Assembly: GCA_947492575.1 (NCBI GenBank)
Contig: CANLNK010000001.1
Span: 1-64,000, forward strand
DNA length: 64,000 nucleotides
Reading direction: 5' to 3'
Origin: an uncultured Thalassotalea sp.
GTDB taxonomy: Bacteria > Pseudomonadota > Gammaproteobacteria > Enterobacterales > Alteromonadaceae
Shown here in pieces: positions 38,425-46,494 of this stretch (positions are counted from its first letter, which is position 1; the number at the start of each line of letters is the position of its first letter). The position numbers and the translations under genes are program-made. The notes beneath the pieces were generated by a model, which saw only the letters and a list, made by a program, of their open reading frames with translations, had not been told where the DNA came from and searched no databases.

Positions 38425-38508
38425 AGGCGGACGCTTTCTCATTCGTGATGATAGAAACACACCTTAAGTATAGCTGACGGTATTGCTTTACGTTGTTACC
38501 AGCCTAGC

Positions 38509-38542
38509 AAAGGTGCGGCGTATTCAGTTAAGTCGCACCTTT
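38509..38542 (-). terminator. Terminator-like hairpin after the cyclophilin gene
   Basis: AAAGGTGCG and CGCACCTTT match perfectly across a 16-base loop, 38 bases past the cyclophilin stop on the minus strand. The T run is short (three), so termination may be partial. Confidence 0.5.
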
Positions 38543-38580
38543 CACCTAATTTTATTTGCAAAGCAAACTAGGAAATAAAG

Positions 38581-39348
38581 TTAGCGTTTAAAGCGGCTTA
38601 GTCCGAAAAATGAGCATAACAGCAACCAAAGCAGACTACCACCACCGCTACTAGTATCTGGTTGCGGAGCATTGTCCTCATCGATCAATGTGTTAGGCGT
38701 TTTACTCAATGCGCTATCAGTAACAATTGTGTCGTCGATGATATCGACAGAATAAATGGTAACGAAGTTTTCATACCCTGGTGCTTCGCCGCTTGTGCAT
38801 TGCTCGCCTGTGTAATTGACCATGGGTGTCGCACCAAAGCTATTGTTGCAGCGGGTTAGCCCATTAATCGTCTCTAGTACCGGCAAATCTTCTTCAACCA
38901 CTTGGCCAAATACGGTGAAACCGCCGTTTTGCACATCAAGGTTGGTGCTGTTATCAGCCATGTTAAAGAACCACTGGCTTGTGGCACTGTTGGCATTGCC
39001 AGAAAGCTTTGCCATGGCAATTGTGCCTTTCACATTAGACCAAACGGGTTCATTAACAACCGCGTCATCGGTATCGATAAACCCGAAATTGAAAGCGTCG
39101 TCTTGATATTTGAATCCACCACCTTGAATGACAAAGTTAGTTTCAACACGATGGATTAACGAATCATTGTAATCTCCGTCGGCAACATAATTTAGGAAGT
39201 TCTCAACCGTTTTAGGGGTTGTTTCATCATGCAAATTTACGCGAACGTTACCTTGTGAGGTCACAAATTCGACAATGGTTGCATGTGTAATCGTTGGGAT
39301 AAAAAGCGTGCTGGCGACAAGGCCGCAGAGGCGAGAAGAGTGTTTCAT
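38581..39348 (-). CDS. Secreted cyclophilin-type peptidyl-prolyl isomerase with GlyGly-CTERM tail
   Basis: The 255-residue protein has a signal peptide (cleaved near THA) and a cyclophilin domain (about 26-205): FVTSQGNVRVNLHDETTPKTVENFL, then IHRVETNFVIQGGGF and NSATSQWFFNMADN (active-site region), FTVFGQV. It catalyses cis-trans isomerisation of prolyl bonds. The end is SSGGGSLLWLLLCSFFGLSRFKR-like: a Gly-Gly-Gly-Ser, a hydrophobic helix and basic residues, the layout of the GlyGly-CTERM sorting signal handled by rhombosortase. The protein would thus be cut and placed at or outside the outer membrane, an unusual fate for a cyclophilin. Confidence 0.88.
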   Translation of the reverse strand: MKHSSRLCGLVASTLFIPTITHATIVEFVTSQGNVRVNLHDETTPKTVENFLNYVADGDYNDSLIHRVETNFVIQGGGFKYQDDAFNFGFIDTDDAVVNEPVWSNVKGTIAMAKLSGNANSATSQWFFNMADNSTNLDVQNGGFTVFGQVVEEDLPVLETINGLTRCNNSFGATPMVNYTGEQCTSGEAPGYENFVTIYSVDIIDDTIVTDSALSKTPNTLIDEDNAPQPDTSSGGGSLLWLLLCSFFGLSRFKR

Positions 39349-39540
39349 AGTTACTGCTTATTGTTAGAAAATCTCGCTTCGTATCATAGCCACCTTCGAC
39401 ATTTGAGGCTAGTAGAACTATCGTCCTTATCCGCTGTTTGGTCGACGTATTTTTATGGGGATTTAATCGAGTGTGAACAACTGTTTACTCGTATGTTAAT
39501 ACTACAAGTAAACAGATGTAAGTATCCAAATTGAGAAGGG

Positions 39541-40254
39541 TTAGATTGCAGAGGAACGTGTTAGTGGAGCTTTTCCTGCCAGCTGGTAACTCATCCAGGC
39601 TGCCATACCCGCAAAAGCCAAGAGCAGTATATGCCACCACGAGAAGTTTGCCTGCAATGTATATCGCAAAAACGCTAATAAACCAAAGTAGCCAATAACG
39701 GAATATTGCACCCAATAACCTAATAAGTTGCTATAGCGATTTTGCTCGCTGTATTGGCTGATAAAGCGAGAAAACTTTAAACTCACTATCGCAAGTATGG
39801 AAACCATGGCGCCAACGACGATAAATGAGCCCCATACCATCAGTTCAGGCCAGCCAATTACTTGAGCCGACTTTGCAGGACCTGACCAGAGTGCGTCCCA
39901 ACTTACCGCGAGTATCAAGCCTAAGGTGACAAGTAATTGAGATTGATTAGACTCCTGTTCGGGTTGGCTTAGTTGCTTCATCTCTGCCTTTAAATAAAGA
40001 AATATGCAGGTAAATGCGATGATGCCGATGATCGGCGCTAAGCTAGGGTGCAGTTGTACGCTAAAGTAAGCCAATAGGTAACCTATCATTGGGAACAAGG
40101 TATGGGTTGCTGAAACGCCTATTACCCAGAGCATCGCAATACGAAAAGTACGTAACTGCTTTGCTCGCGCAACAGTTGCTACAGCGACATCAAAACCTAT
40201 ACCTAGACCCATCAAGAGGCTAGCAAGGGCAAAATCGAACATTGGCAAGTCCAT
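39541..40254 (-). CDS. Six-helix integral membrane protein (MntP/LysE-like)
   Basis: The 237-residue protein consists almost wholly of hydrophobic segments, six or so. The first carries GLGIGFDVAVATVARAKQ, and the second repeat-like half has LGLILAVSWDALWSGPAKSA: two acidic residues inside helices, as in small ion exporters of the MntP/LysE/CadD type. No family can be named with certainty and the substrate is unknown. The ATG overlaps the stop of the upstream haem lipoprotein gene by one base (TAATG), so it belongs to the PhoX-like operon. Confidence 0.65.
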   Translation of the reverse strand: MDLPMFDFALASLLMGLGIGFDVAVATVARAKQLRTFRIAMLWVIGVSATHTLFPMIGYLLAYFSVQLHPSLAPIIGIIAFTCIFLYLKAEMKQLSQPEQESNQSQLLVTLGLILAVSWDALWSGPAKSAQVIGWPELMVWGSFIVVGAMVSILAIVSLKFSRFISQYSEQNRYSNLLGYWVQYSVIGYFGLLAFLRYTLQANFSWWHILLLAFAGMAAWMSYQLAGKAPLTRSSAI

Positions 40255-42056
40255 TACCGCTTCACCTTATTGGCTAAAGTAACGCCGCTGGTTTTGTGCC
40301 AATTCAGGCGTATATCCCATTGATGTTGATGTTCAGGATGTAGTGGTGGAATCTCTTCATCAATATCAATCAAAACATTGCTTGCCGTGCCTAATGTTGC
40401 ATCACGACCGTAGATAAAGCTTTGCTCTTCAACAATGGTTTTATAAGCTTTGTTGAGATCAAGCGCACGTCGTTTAGACGGCGTAATTAAGCTATAAATG
40501 TCAGGCAGTGATTTAACTTTCTCTATATCGACACTACCGTCTTTTTTGAACCAGTGAGATAGCATCTCTTGATTTTGGCGGAATTCATCACCACCGCGAA
40601 CGCGCTGAAGATAAGTTAAGTATTCGCCTTGCTCTTCACCAACATTGGGTGCGTCTTGCATTGACTTTAAGTCTATGTAGCCCCAGCCATTTATACCAGC
40701 AACTTTGCGCGGGAAACTGAAGGTTTCATCGATAATAGCGCCAACACTTTTATGACAGCCTGTACAGAAAAACTGTTCTTCGTGGTTTTGCTGGCGTAAT
40801 TGGCCTTGTTCATTTTCAATGAAGCCGAGCAGCGTCCAACCGTGCTTGTTACTGACCCCGTCGTGGCCGAAATCATTGGCATATGGTAGGTTTTCAAAAT
40901 GTTTTTCTTTACGTTCTAAGTAGTAACGACCTTTAAGCTCTCCCAGCGTAAGAAACTTCTTTTTCACCATATAGCGTACTTCTTTCATACGTGGTGAAAC
41001 GCTAATGTCGCCTTCATCATTCACATTAACGTACCGCACTGTATGCAGAAAAGCGGTACCTTCAGGGTAAAGCATTTTATGAAGTGGCACTTCCTTGGCA
41101 TCACCAACGTAGTGTTCGCTTCGGATAACTTCGTTAACTTGGGCCGTTAAAACGCCATCGCCATTGAGGTCGGAACCGATAAGTTGCTCGTTAAGTGAAA
41201 TCGATGTAGTTTGCTCAGTATCTGCTATTGCCATTTCTACCAATGCCAAATTGGCATAGTAAACATCACGAGAGTATTTACCGTTTACCTGCATAAATGC
41301 TTCGGGCAAGCGAATCATCACATCATCTGTTGAGCCATTAGTAGGCCAAAAGGTACTTGGCATCGGCTTGTAGTTAAACGCTACCCAACCAGAGCCATCT
41401 TTAGCGAGACCGTATTCATCAAATGCGGCAGCGCCCAAATGCAAGTTTTGAACTTCTGGAATAATGCCCTGCCAGTCAGATTGCTTTAGTTGCTCGATAA
41501 ATGGTGTGTAATTATCTTCGTTGATATAGCTTAATATCGCTTTGTCAGAAATGCGCGAGATTGCTTGCGTTCTATCTTGAAACAAATTACGCCAGCTGTT
41601 GGTTACGCCTAAATCGGAGAATGCATAGCTACCTTGCTGGAAACCATCGTTTAATTTGTTAGGGCGCAGGTGCTGGTCGTGATAGCTTTGGTGGCAGACA
41701 TAACAAGGGTTATTAACCTGATCTGTTTTGGTGTAACACTGGGGTGGAATAGGTGCTTCACGATTATATATTTGGCCTGCTTCAAGCCATTTTTTGGCTG
41801 GTAATGGGCCTGTGGGCGATACTTGCTTTGCTGTTGCTTGGCTTGGCGTGTGAGTCGCTGCAGCTGTTGTAGCAGAACTATCAATTTTTTTGCTAGCACT
41901 TTTGTTATTAGCAATGTGTTCGCTAGTTTTCGAATTTACCTCTAACTGACCCTGAGCTTGCTTGGCTGGCATTTCTGCCGTTGTTGAGTCGTTATTACAA
42001 CCGCTGAGTAAAGTACTAGCAGCAATTACAATGAATAAAATCTGTTGGATACGCAT
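40254..42056 (-). CDS. Lipoprotein with two c-type haem motifs
   Basis: The signal peptide ends in the lipobox LLSGC (Cys at residue 20). A low-complexity Ser/Thr/Ala/Lys linker (about 21-90) follows. Two CxxCH motifs are present: PCYVCHQSYH near 120 and FFCTGCHKSVG in the second half, so the protein probably carries two haems c. A DLNGDGVL segment resembles a calcium-binding loop. The rest (600 residues in all) I cannot assign to a named family. It lies 83 bases after the PhoX-like gene and is coupled to the following membrane protein gene, so a role in the same phosphate-related system is plausible. Confidence 0.75.
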   Translation of the reverse strand: MRIQQILFIVIAASTLLSGCNNDSTTAEMPAKQAQGQLEVNSKTSEHIANNKSASKKIDSSATTAAATHTPSQATAKQVSPTGPLPAKKWLEAGQIYNREAPIPPQCYTKTDQVNNPCYVCHQSYHDQHLRPNKLNDGFQQGSYAFSDLGVTNSWRNLFQDRTQAISRISDKAILSYINEDNYTPFIEQLKQSDWQGIIPEVQNLHLGAAAFDEYGLAKDGSGWVAFNYKPMPSTFWPTNGSTDDVMIRLPEAFMQVNGKYSRDVYYANLALVEMAIADTEQTTSISLNEQLIGSDLNGDGVLTAQVNEVIRSEHYVGDAKEVPLHKMLYPEGTAFLHTVRYVNVNDEGDISVSPRMKEVRYMVKKKFLTLGELKGRYYLERKEKHFENLPYANDFGHDGVSNKHGWTLLGFIENEQGQLRQQNHEEQFFCTGCHKSVGAIIDETFSFPRKVAGINGWGYIDLKSMQDAPNVGEEQGEYLTYLQRVRGGDEFRQNQEMLSHWFKKDGSVDIEKVKSLPDIYSLITPSKRRALDLNKAYKTIVEEQSFIYGRDATLGTASNVLIDIDEEIPPLHPEHQHQWDIRLNWHKTSGVTLANKVKR

Positions 42057-42139
42057 GTTCTTTTTCTCTTCAACGCTAAAAACTAAAAAAGCGATTGGAG
42101 AATTATCTCCAATCGCATAGCCACTAAGTGACTGATTAA

Positions 42140-44095
42140 TTAGTCATTAACTGAAGGATCGTACATCCAAAGGGTGTTGTTAGCCTGCCCGCCATCTTCA
42201 CCGATTAAGATGCGACCATCTTCCATCACAACTACGTTGTCTGGCTGTGATAAGCCGTTTGCGTCACATTCTTCGATACCTTCAACGTTTCGTTCAGCAG
42301 CACCCATAAGTACTGGCTCGATGCGATTTACGTCGTAGTCATCACCAAGTGGCATACGGTAAACACCACCACAATCTTTAACGCGAGCACTTAACTGAAT
42401 ATCGCCTTCACCATCAATCATGCCGCGGTCAATATCAGAAATAGCAAAGTAAACGTAAGCGGTAGTCGCAGGGTCACCATCTTCTACTAGTGTTTGCGCA
42501 CGGTTAGTATTGATGTTGATACCTTCAAACTTACGCCATTCTGCCGTTGCACCTTTTGCACGTGCAGCTTTACGTGATTCTAAGAAAACAATACGGTCAT
42601 CCATTGCTTGGCCAGCTGTCACTGTACTTGGGTAAGTCTCAGCACCTTCGTAGCCTGCGGTAACTGCATCAGCTGATTGTGTATCAGCAGCACCATAGTT
42701 GGCTGCACCAGCTGCCCATGCAATAGCATCAGCGTCTGTTAGGTAGTTACTGCGACCGTCTACGTAGTCAGATGTATCAACGCCATCGAAATCAGCAATC
42801 CAGCCTTCAATTTCATCTTGGTCACCGCTTGCAAGTTCAATCCATGCAATGTCGAAACCAGTTACCGCTGGCTCTGTGCTACCGGCATCTTGCGTTAATT
42901 TAGCCGCGTATAACGTACCTGAGCTCAAATCACCTGCTGTATCAGCAACGAATTTGTAGAACACACCGTCAGTGCTGTCTTGTGATAAGTAAACTGTACG
43001 TTGATCAGGCATTACAACTGCATTTTCATGCTCGAAACGACCTAAAGCGTAGCGCTTAACAGGTGTTGCAGTACCCGCTGGGTCAGTAATTTCTACGATG
43101 TAGTGATAGCGGTATGTATTTGGGAAGATTGTTGATTCTTCAGCATTTGTCGCACCAGCATTGATAAACTTAGCAAGTTCTTCACGAGAAGCGTTGCCAG
43201 TATCTGACGGATCGTTCCACGAGTATGAAGCATCACCGTTGTTACCCCACTCTTCAGATGTTAGTGGTGTATTCCAAGGTGTTACTGAACCGAAACAGTT
43301 GGCAACTGTGCCGTATAAACCGAAATCTAACATGCTGACGTCAGTGTTATCGATAGTCCACTTGCCTGTTTGTGCGTTTTTCTCTAACTTCACGCGGCTC
43401 ATGCCACCAGGAAAGTATTCCCAGTTAGTGAATAGGTAGCCTTCATTAGCACCTGTAGAAATGAAACCGTTGTAGTCAGGCCAGCCTTCAGCAACAGAAC
43501 CAGGCTCTTGTACGCCATTTGCGCCAACTACTTTACCTAAACCGTTAGGCAAGTTACCGTCGAAATCATCACCGTATTGGGCAATGATTTTGTACTCACC
43601 GTAAGCAACTTGTACTGTTTCTTTTTCTGCATCAGAAACTGGAATTGGTGTAGAAATCGCATTTTTTGGAATCTTGTTGATGTTAACGCCTTCAACAACA
43701 CCCATACCGCCACGGTTGTGCACTTTACCTTCAGCATCTGTTTCGTCATTTACATCATCAGGATGTTGGAAGTTGAAGAATAAATCACCGTCTTCAGTAA
43801 TGAATGCACCAGTAACTTCTGCACCTGTAGGTACAGTTGCTAAACGCACTAAACCAGCCGGTTGCATAACGCCGCGATCGCCCGATTGACCATCCGCGCC
43901 GTCTTGACCATCAGCACCGTTTTGACCGTTTGCGCCATCTTGACCATTAGCGCCATCTTGACCATCTGCGCCCGCTTCACCAGCAGGGCCTGCCACGCCG
44001 TCGCGACCATCATCACCGTCACAAGCAGTTAAACCCAATAATATTGCAAGTGCCAGCGCACTTAGTTTTAAGTTATTCGATTGAAGTTTTGACAT
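42140..44095 (-). CDS. PhoX-like phosphatase lipoprotein with collagen-like linker
   Basis: The signal peptide ends in the lipobox LTAC (Cys25), then 16 Gly-X-Y triplets (residues 27-74), then a PhoX/DUF839-type domain. Family-like motifs are YLFTNWEYFPGG, YALGRFEHENAVVM, YLSQDSTDGVFYKFVAD, AEWRKFEGININ and LSQPDNVVVMEDGRILIGEDGG. PhoX enzymes are calcium/iron-dependent alkaline phosphatases that release phosphate from organic esters. Usual PhoX proteins are Tat-exported; this one is a lipoprotein, probably held off the membrane by the collagen-like rod. An array of PhoB-type half-sites lies upstream, which supports a phosphate-starvation role. Activity on phosphate esters is not proven by sequence. 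Confidence 0.82.
   Translation of the reverse strand: MSKLQSNNLKLSALALAILLGLTACDGDDGRDGVAGPAGEAGADGQDGANGQDGANGQNGADGQDGADGQSGDRGVMQPAGLVRLATVPTGAEVTGAFITEDGDLFFNFQHPDDVNDETDAEGKVHNRGGMGVVEGVNINKIPKNAISTPIPVSDAEKETVQVAYGEYKIIAQYGDDFDGNLPNGLGKVVGANGVQEPGSVAEGWPDYNGFISTGANEGYLFTNWEYFPGGMSRVKLEKNAQTGKWTIDNTDVSMLDFGLYGTVANCFGSVTPWNTPLTSEEWGNNGDASYSWNDPSDTGNASREELAKFINAGATNAEESTIFPNTYRYHYIVEITDPAGTATPVKRYALGRFEHENAVVMPDQRTVYLSQDSTDGVFYKFVADTAGDLSSGTLYAAKLTQDAGSTEPAVTGFDIAWIELASGDQDEIEGWIADFDGVDTSDYVDGRSNYLTDADAIAWAAGAANYGAADTQSADAVTAGYEGAETYPSTVTAGQAMDDRIVFLESRKAARAKGATAEWRKFEGININTNRAQTLVEDGDPATTAYVYFAISDIDRGMIDGEGDIQLSARVKDCGGVYRMPLGDDYDVNRIEPVLMGAAERNVEGIEECDANGLSQPDNVVVMEDGRILIGEDGGQANNTLWMYDPSVND
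43874..44017 (-). repeat. Collagen-like Gly-X-Y repeat in the PhoX-like gene
   Basis: Sixteen consecutive Gly-X-Y triplets code for residues 27-74, mostly GQD, GAN, GAD and related units without proline beyond one. The DNA is a degenerate 9-base repeat (gcgccatcttgaccat type on the plus strand). Such tracts are prone to length change by slippage. Confidence 0.85.
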
Positions 44096-44221
44096 TTTTT
44101 ATTCCGTATCTTTTTGTTATTCCAAGCTAAAATTGCCCTGGTGCTGGCTGTGCCTGTAATTTTGTAGTTCGGCAGCAGCGAGTGAGATAGCCAAGGGAGG
44201 TTAAAGTCTGAGGGCTTGGTT

Positions 44222-44305
44222 TGACACTTTGATGACTCAATAATGACTAACGGATGAACAAAAAATGACCTCAAGATTTCAGTAAATTGATAGAAAAGTG
44301 ACAGA
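44222..44305 (-). promoter_or_regulatory. PhoB box array upstream of the PhoX-like operon
   Basis: Read on the plus strand, TGAC or a near match recurs exactly every 11 bp: 44222 TGAC, 44233 TGAC, 44244 TGAC, 44255 TGAA, 44266 TGAC, 44277 TTTC, 44288 TGAT, 44299 TGAC. On the minus strand this is the pho box form: the last part reads CTGTCAC-TTTT-CTATCAA, close to CTGTCAT-AAAT-CTGTCAT. PhoB dimers bind pairs of such 11-bp repeats. It lies 127 bases upstream of the PhoX-like ATG and directs expression toward it. The stretch 44096-44221 between holds no other gene. Confidence 0.75.
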
Positions 44306-44435
44306 TGTCATCAAGGTGAAAATAAACTGAAACGTAAGGTGTTGGGGGGATATGATTTAGATTTTAAGCAACAGCAGCTTTGATAGATACGGAATTGAAG
44401 TCCGGAATATGTAAATGTATGTTGGTAAGGTTTAA

Positions 44436-44660
44436 CTATTTTTCTGCAATTTTCGCTAAGATACAGGCATTGATAGAAGATTCCCTAGCCACTAATTCAG
44501 ACTCAGGCTCTGCTTTTTTGGGCTTATTTATTTGATTCACTGATTGCTCACTAAGCAAGCTTATTTTCAATGCCATCAATTCTCTGGAGTCTGTTGCAGC
44601 AAATGATGATAACGATAATATGCTTACTGCTAGCAATCCTATTGCCTTTTTAACTGACAT
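44436..44660 (-). CDS. Small secreted protein of unknown function
   Basis: The 74-residue product has a clear signal peptide (MSVKKAIGLLAVSILSLSSF, cleavage after FAA) and a short mature part of about 50 residues with one cysteine and many charged residues. I do not recognise it. ATG 44660 is chosen: AAAGGA lies 9 bp upstream, while the earlier in-frame ATG at 44669 touches that site. It precedes the PhoB array, but is probably a separate transcript. Confidence 0.55.
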   Translation of the reverse strand: MSVKKAIGLLAVSILSLSSFAATDSRELMALKISLLSEQSVNQINKPKKAEPESELVARESSINACILAKIAEK

Positions 44661-44681
44661 TGCATTCATTCCTTTACGTTT

Positions 44682-44693
44682 CTTTACGTAAAG
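44682..44693. repeat. 12-bp palindrome CTTTACGTAAAG
   Basis: A perfect 12-bp palindrome lies 22-33 bases upstream of the start of the small secreted protein gene. A regulator binding site is possible; it is also within a short direct repeat of tttacgt. No family of regulator is suggested. Confidence 0.4.
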
Positions 44694-44831
44694 CTTACGA
44701 ATAGTTTCGTTGAATGGCTAATTAATGTTCGCAACAAAGTGTAACAGGTTATTTAACCTGTTAATTTTGACACAATTGTTGGTATCATTATGCTTCACTT
44801 CCCTTCTTAAACATCAATGCGTTGTAGGAAT

Positions 44832-45980
44832 ATGGAACGTTTGAAAATATCTAACTTATTTATCCTATTGAGTATTTTTCTTGCAAGTACACCTGTTTTT
44901 GCAGGCGCCCTATTTACTCGAGATGAACAGCCCAATTTTGGCGAACTCATTAATTTTAAAACGAGTGATTTATGTCAGGTAGCTGAAGCATCGTCAAAAT
45001 ATCTAACTGAACATGTTTCAGATAATAAAGCGGTACATGTTGGTGATGTGATTGGTCATGATGTGAGCCTAGCTCGCGTCAAAGAAACATTAGCATTTAT
45101 CTGCGATACCTATCGAGCGGACGTTCGCGCAGGTCGAAATAGTCGCTTGCATCAACAAGCATTTTTGAAAGAACATTTTGAGTTTATTCGCTGGCAGCCA
45201 GATAAGGCTAATGCTTCTGCTATCGCCGGGAAAAGTACAAATAAGGTCAAGTCACGCTTACTTAAGAATATTCCTGAGCAGCAATTACTGCTAACTAAGT
45301 ATTACACTAAGCTGCTGGATGGCAGCAATGTTCGAACAGAGCACTATAATCAGGCTCTCTATCAATTGCCTTCAGATGAACATGGCCTCACGCTTGCCGA
45401 CGCAGATATACAAAAGGATACACTCACTCGATATCGGTTTACGCGTCAAGACATCATTAACGGTGCATTACTCGAAAAGAAACTCGCTAAGCCACTTGTC
45501 TGGCTAACAGAAGAAGCCTTACACGATGTATTATTGCAAGGGACTGGTGTACTCAATGTTGATGGGAAAGTGAGATATTTTAATGTCCACCGTAACAATG
45601 GCATTGCCTATGACTACGCCATCGGTAAACGCGAGCAAGCTAGATATTGGTATTTTGCGGAAGTCCCCAGTATTTTAGGTTACGGTCAAGAAATCGAAGA
45701 TAAAATTGTCATCAAACCTCGCGTGACACTGGCTGGAAATATCAAGCAACTAGGTCTTGGTAAATTGATGCTACTGAGCTTTAACGTAGATCAAAAACCA
45801 CAGGCGCATTTGGCGATTCTAGCCGACGAAGGCGGCGCTTTTGACAACAACTTGTTTCAACTGGACTTTTTGGTAGATAGCTACCGTGGCTGGGAAGACT
45901 ATTACCGTGCCAACAAGCACTTACCTGACTACGCAAACGTGTGGCTTCTTTTAAAAAAACAATATCAAGGTAAACCTTAA
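44832..45980 (+). CDS. MltA/3D-domain-like periplasmic protein
   Basis: The 382-residue protein has a signal peptide (about 1-25, ending VFAGA). The N-terminal half resembles no family I can name. The C-terminal part (about 235-380) follows the plan of lytic transglycosylase MltA: LLQGTGVLNVDGKVRYFNVHRNNGIAYDYAIG, IVIKPRVTLAGN, then LAILADEGGAF and a DSYRGWEDYYRAN segment ending in VWLLLKK. In MltA an Asp in the DxGGA region is catalytic; an Asp is kept here (DEGGA). So it may cut peptidoglycan or be a related binder. ATG 44832 is used, with AGGA just upstream; an earlier ATG at 44817 has no such site. It overlaps the next gene by one base. Confidence 0.6.
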   Translation: MERLKISNLFILLSIFLASTPVFAGALFTRDEQPNFGELINFKTSDLCQVAEASSKYLTEHVSDNKAVHVGDVIGHDVSLARVKETLAFICDTYRADVRAGRNSRLHQQAFLKEHFEFIRWQPDKANASAIAGKSTNKVKSRLLKNIPEQQLLLTKYYTKLLDGSNVRTEHYNQALYQLPSDEHGLTLADADIQKDTLTRYRFTRQDIINGALLEKKLAKPLVWLTEEALHDVLLQGTGVLNVDGKVRYFNVHRNNGIAYDYAIGKREQARYWYFAEVPSILGYGQEIEDKIVIKPRVTLAGNIKQLGLGKLMLLSFNVDQKPQAHLAILADEGGAFDNNLFQLDFLVDSYRGWEDYYRANKHLPDYANVWLLLKKQYQGKP

Positions 45981-46447
45981 TGGCGCGCTTAAAACAAACC
46001 TATCCTGACAACGGCTTTTTTGGTATCGGTATTGTTAACAATGTAGATGAACTCAATATCGGTACCCTGTGGCGCAGTGCTTATATTATGGGGGCGTCTT
46101 TTATTTTCACGGTGGATAGAAAATACAAACGCCAAACCTCAGATGTAGTCAATGCGTGGCAAAAAATACCGCTTTATCACTATGATGATATTGATGGCTT
46201 GTTAGCGAATTTACCCTATGATACTCAACTGATTGGGGTGGAGCTTGATGAGTCTGCTAAGGCCGTTGAAACTTTTGAACATCCTCACCGATGTATTTAT
46301 TTACTGGGGAATGAGCAGCATGGTTTGCCTCGTCAGGTGCTAGAAAAATGTCATCAACTCGTGCAATTGCCGGGGAATTACAGCCTGAACGTGTCGGTTG
46401 CTGGCAGCATTGTAATGTATGACAGAACGGCAAAGCTCGAGCGCTAA
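45980..46447 (+). CDS. SpoU/TrmH family RNA methyltransferase
   Basis: A 155-residue single-domain SPOUT (knotted) 2'-O-methyltransferase. The three SpoU motifs are visible: NNVDELNIGTLWRSAYIMGAS (motif 1, with N and R), CIYLLGNEQHGLP (motif 2) and LPGNYSLNVSVAGSIVMYDR (motif 3). There is no extra RNA-binding domain. The tRNA or rRNA target is not readable. The start overlaps the stop of the MltA-like gene (TAATG). Confidence 0.88.
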   Translation: MARLKQTYPDNGFFGIGIVNNVDELNIGTLWRSAYIMGASFIFTVDRKYKRQTSDVVNAWQKIPLYHYDDIDGLLANLPYDTQLIGVELDESAKAVETFEHPHRCIYLLGNEQHGLPRQVLEKCHQLVQLPGNYSLNVSVAGSIVMYDRTAKLER

Positions 46448-46494
46448 TCGTTTGTCTCTATTAATTCAATTGGTATAAGTTTTAGGAATTGTCC

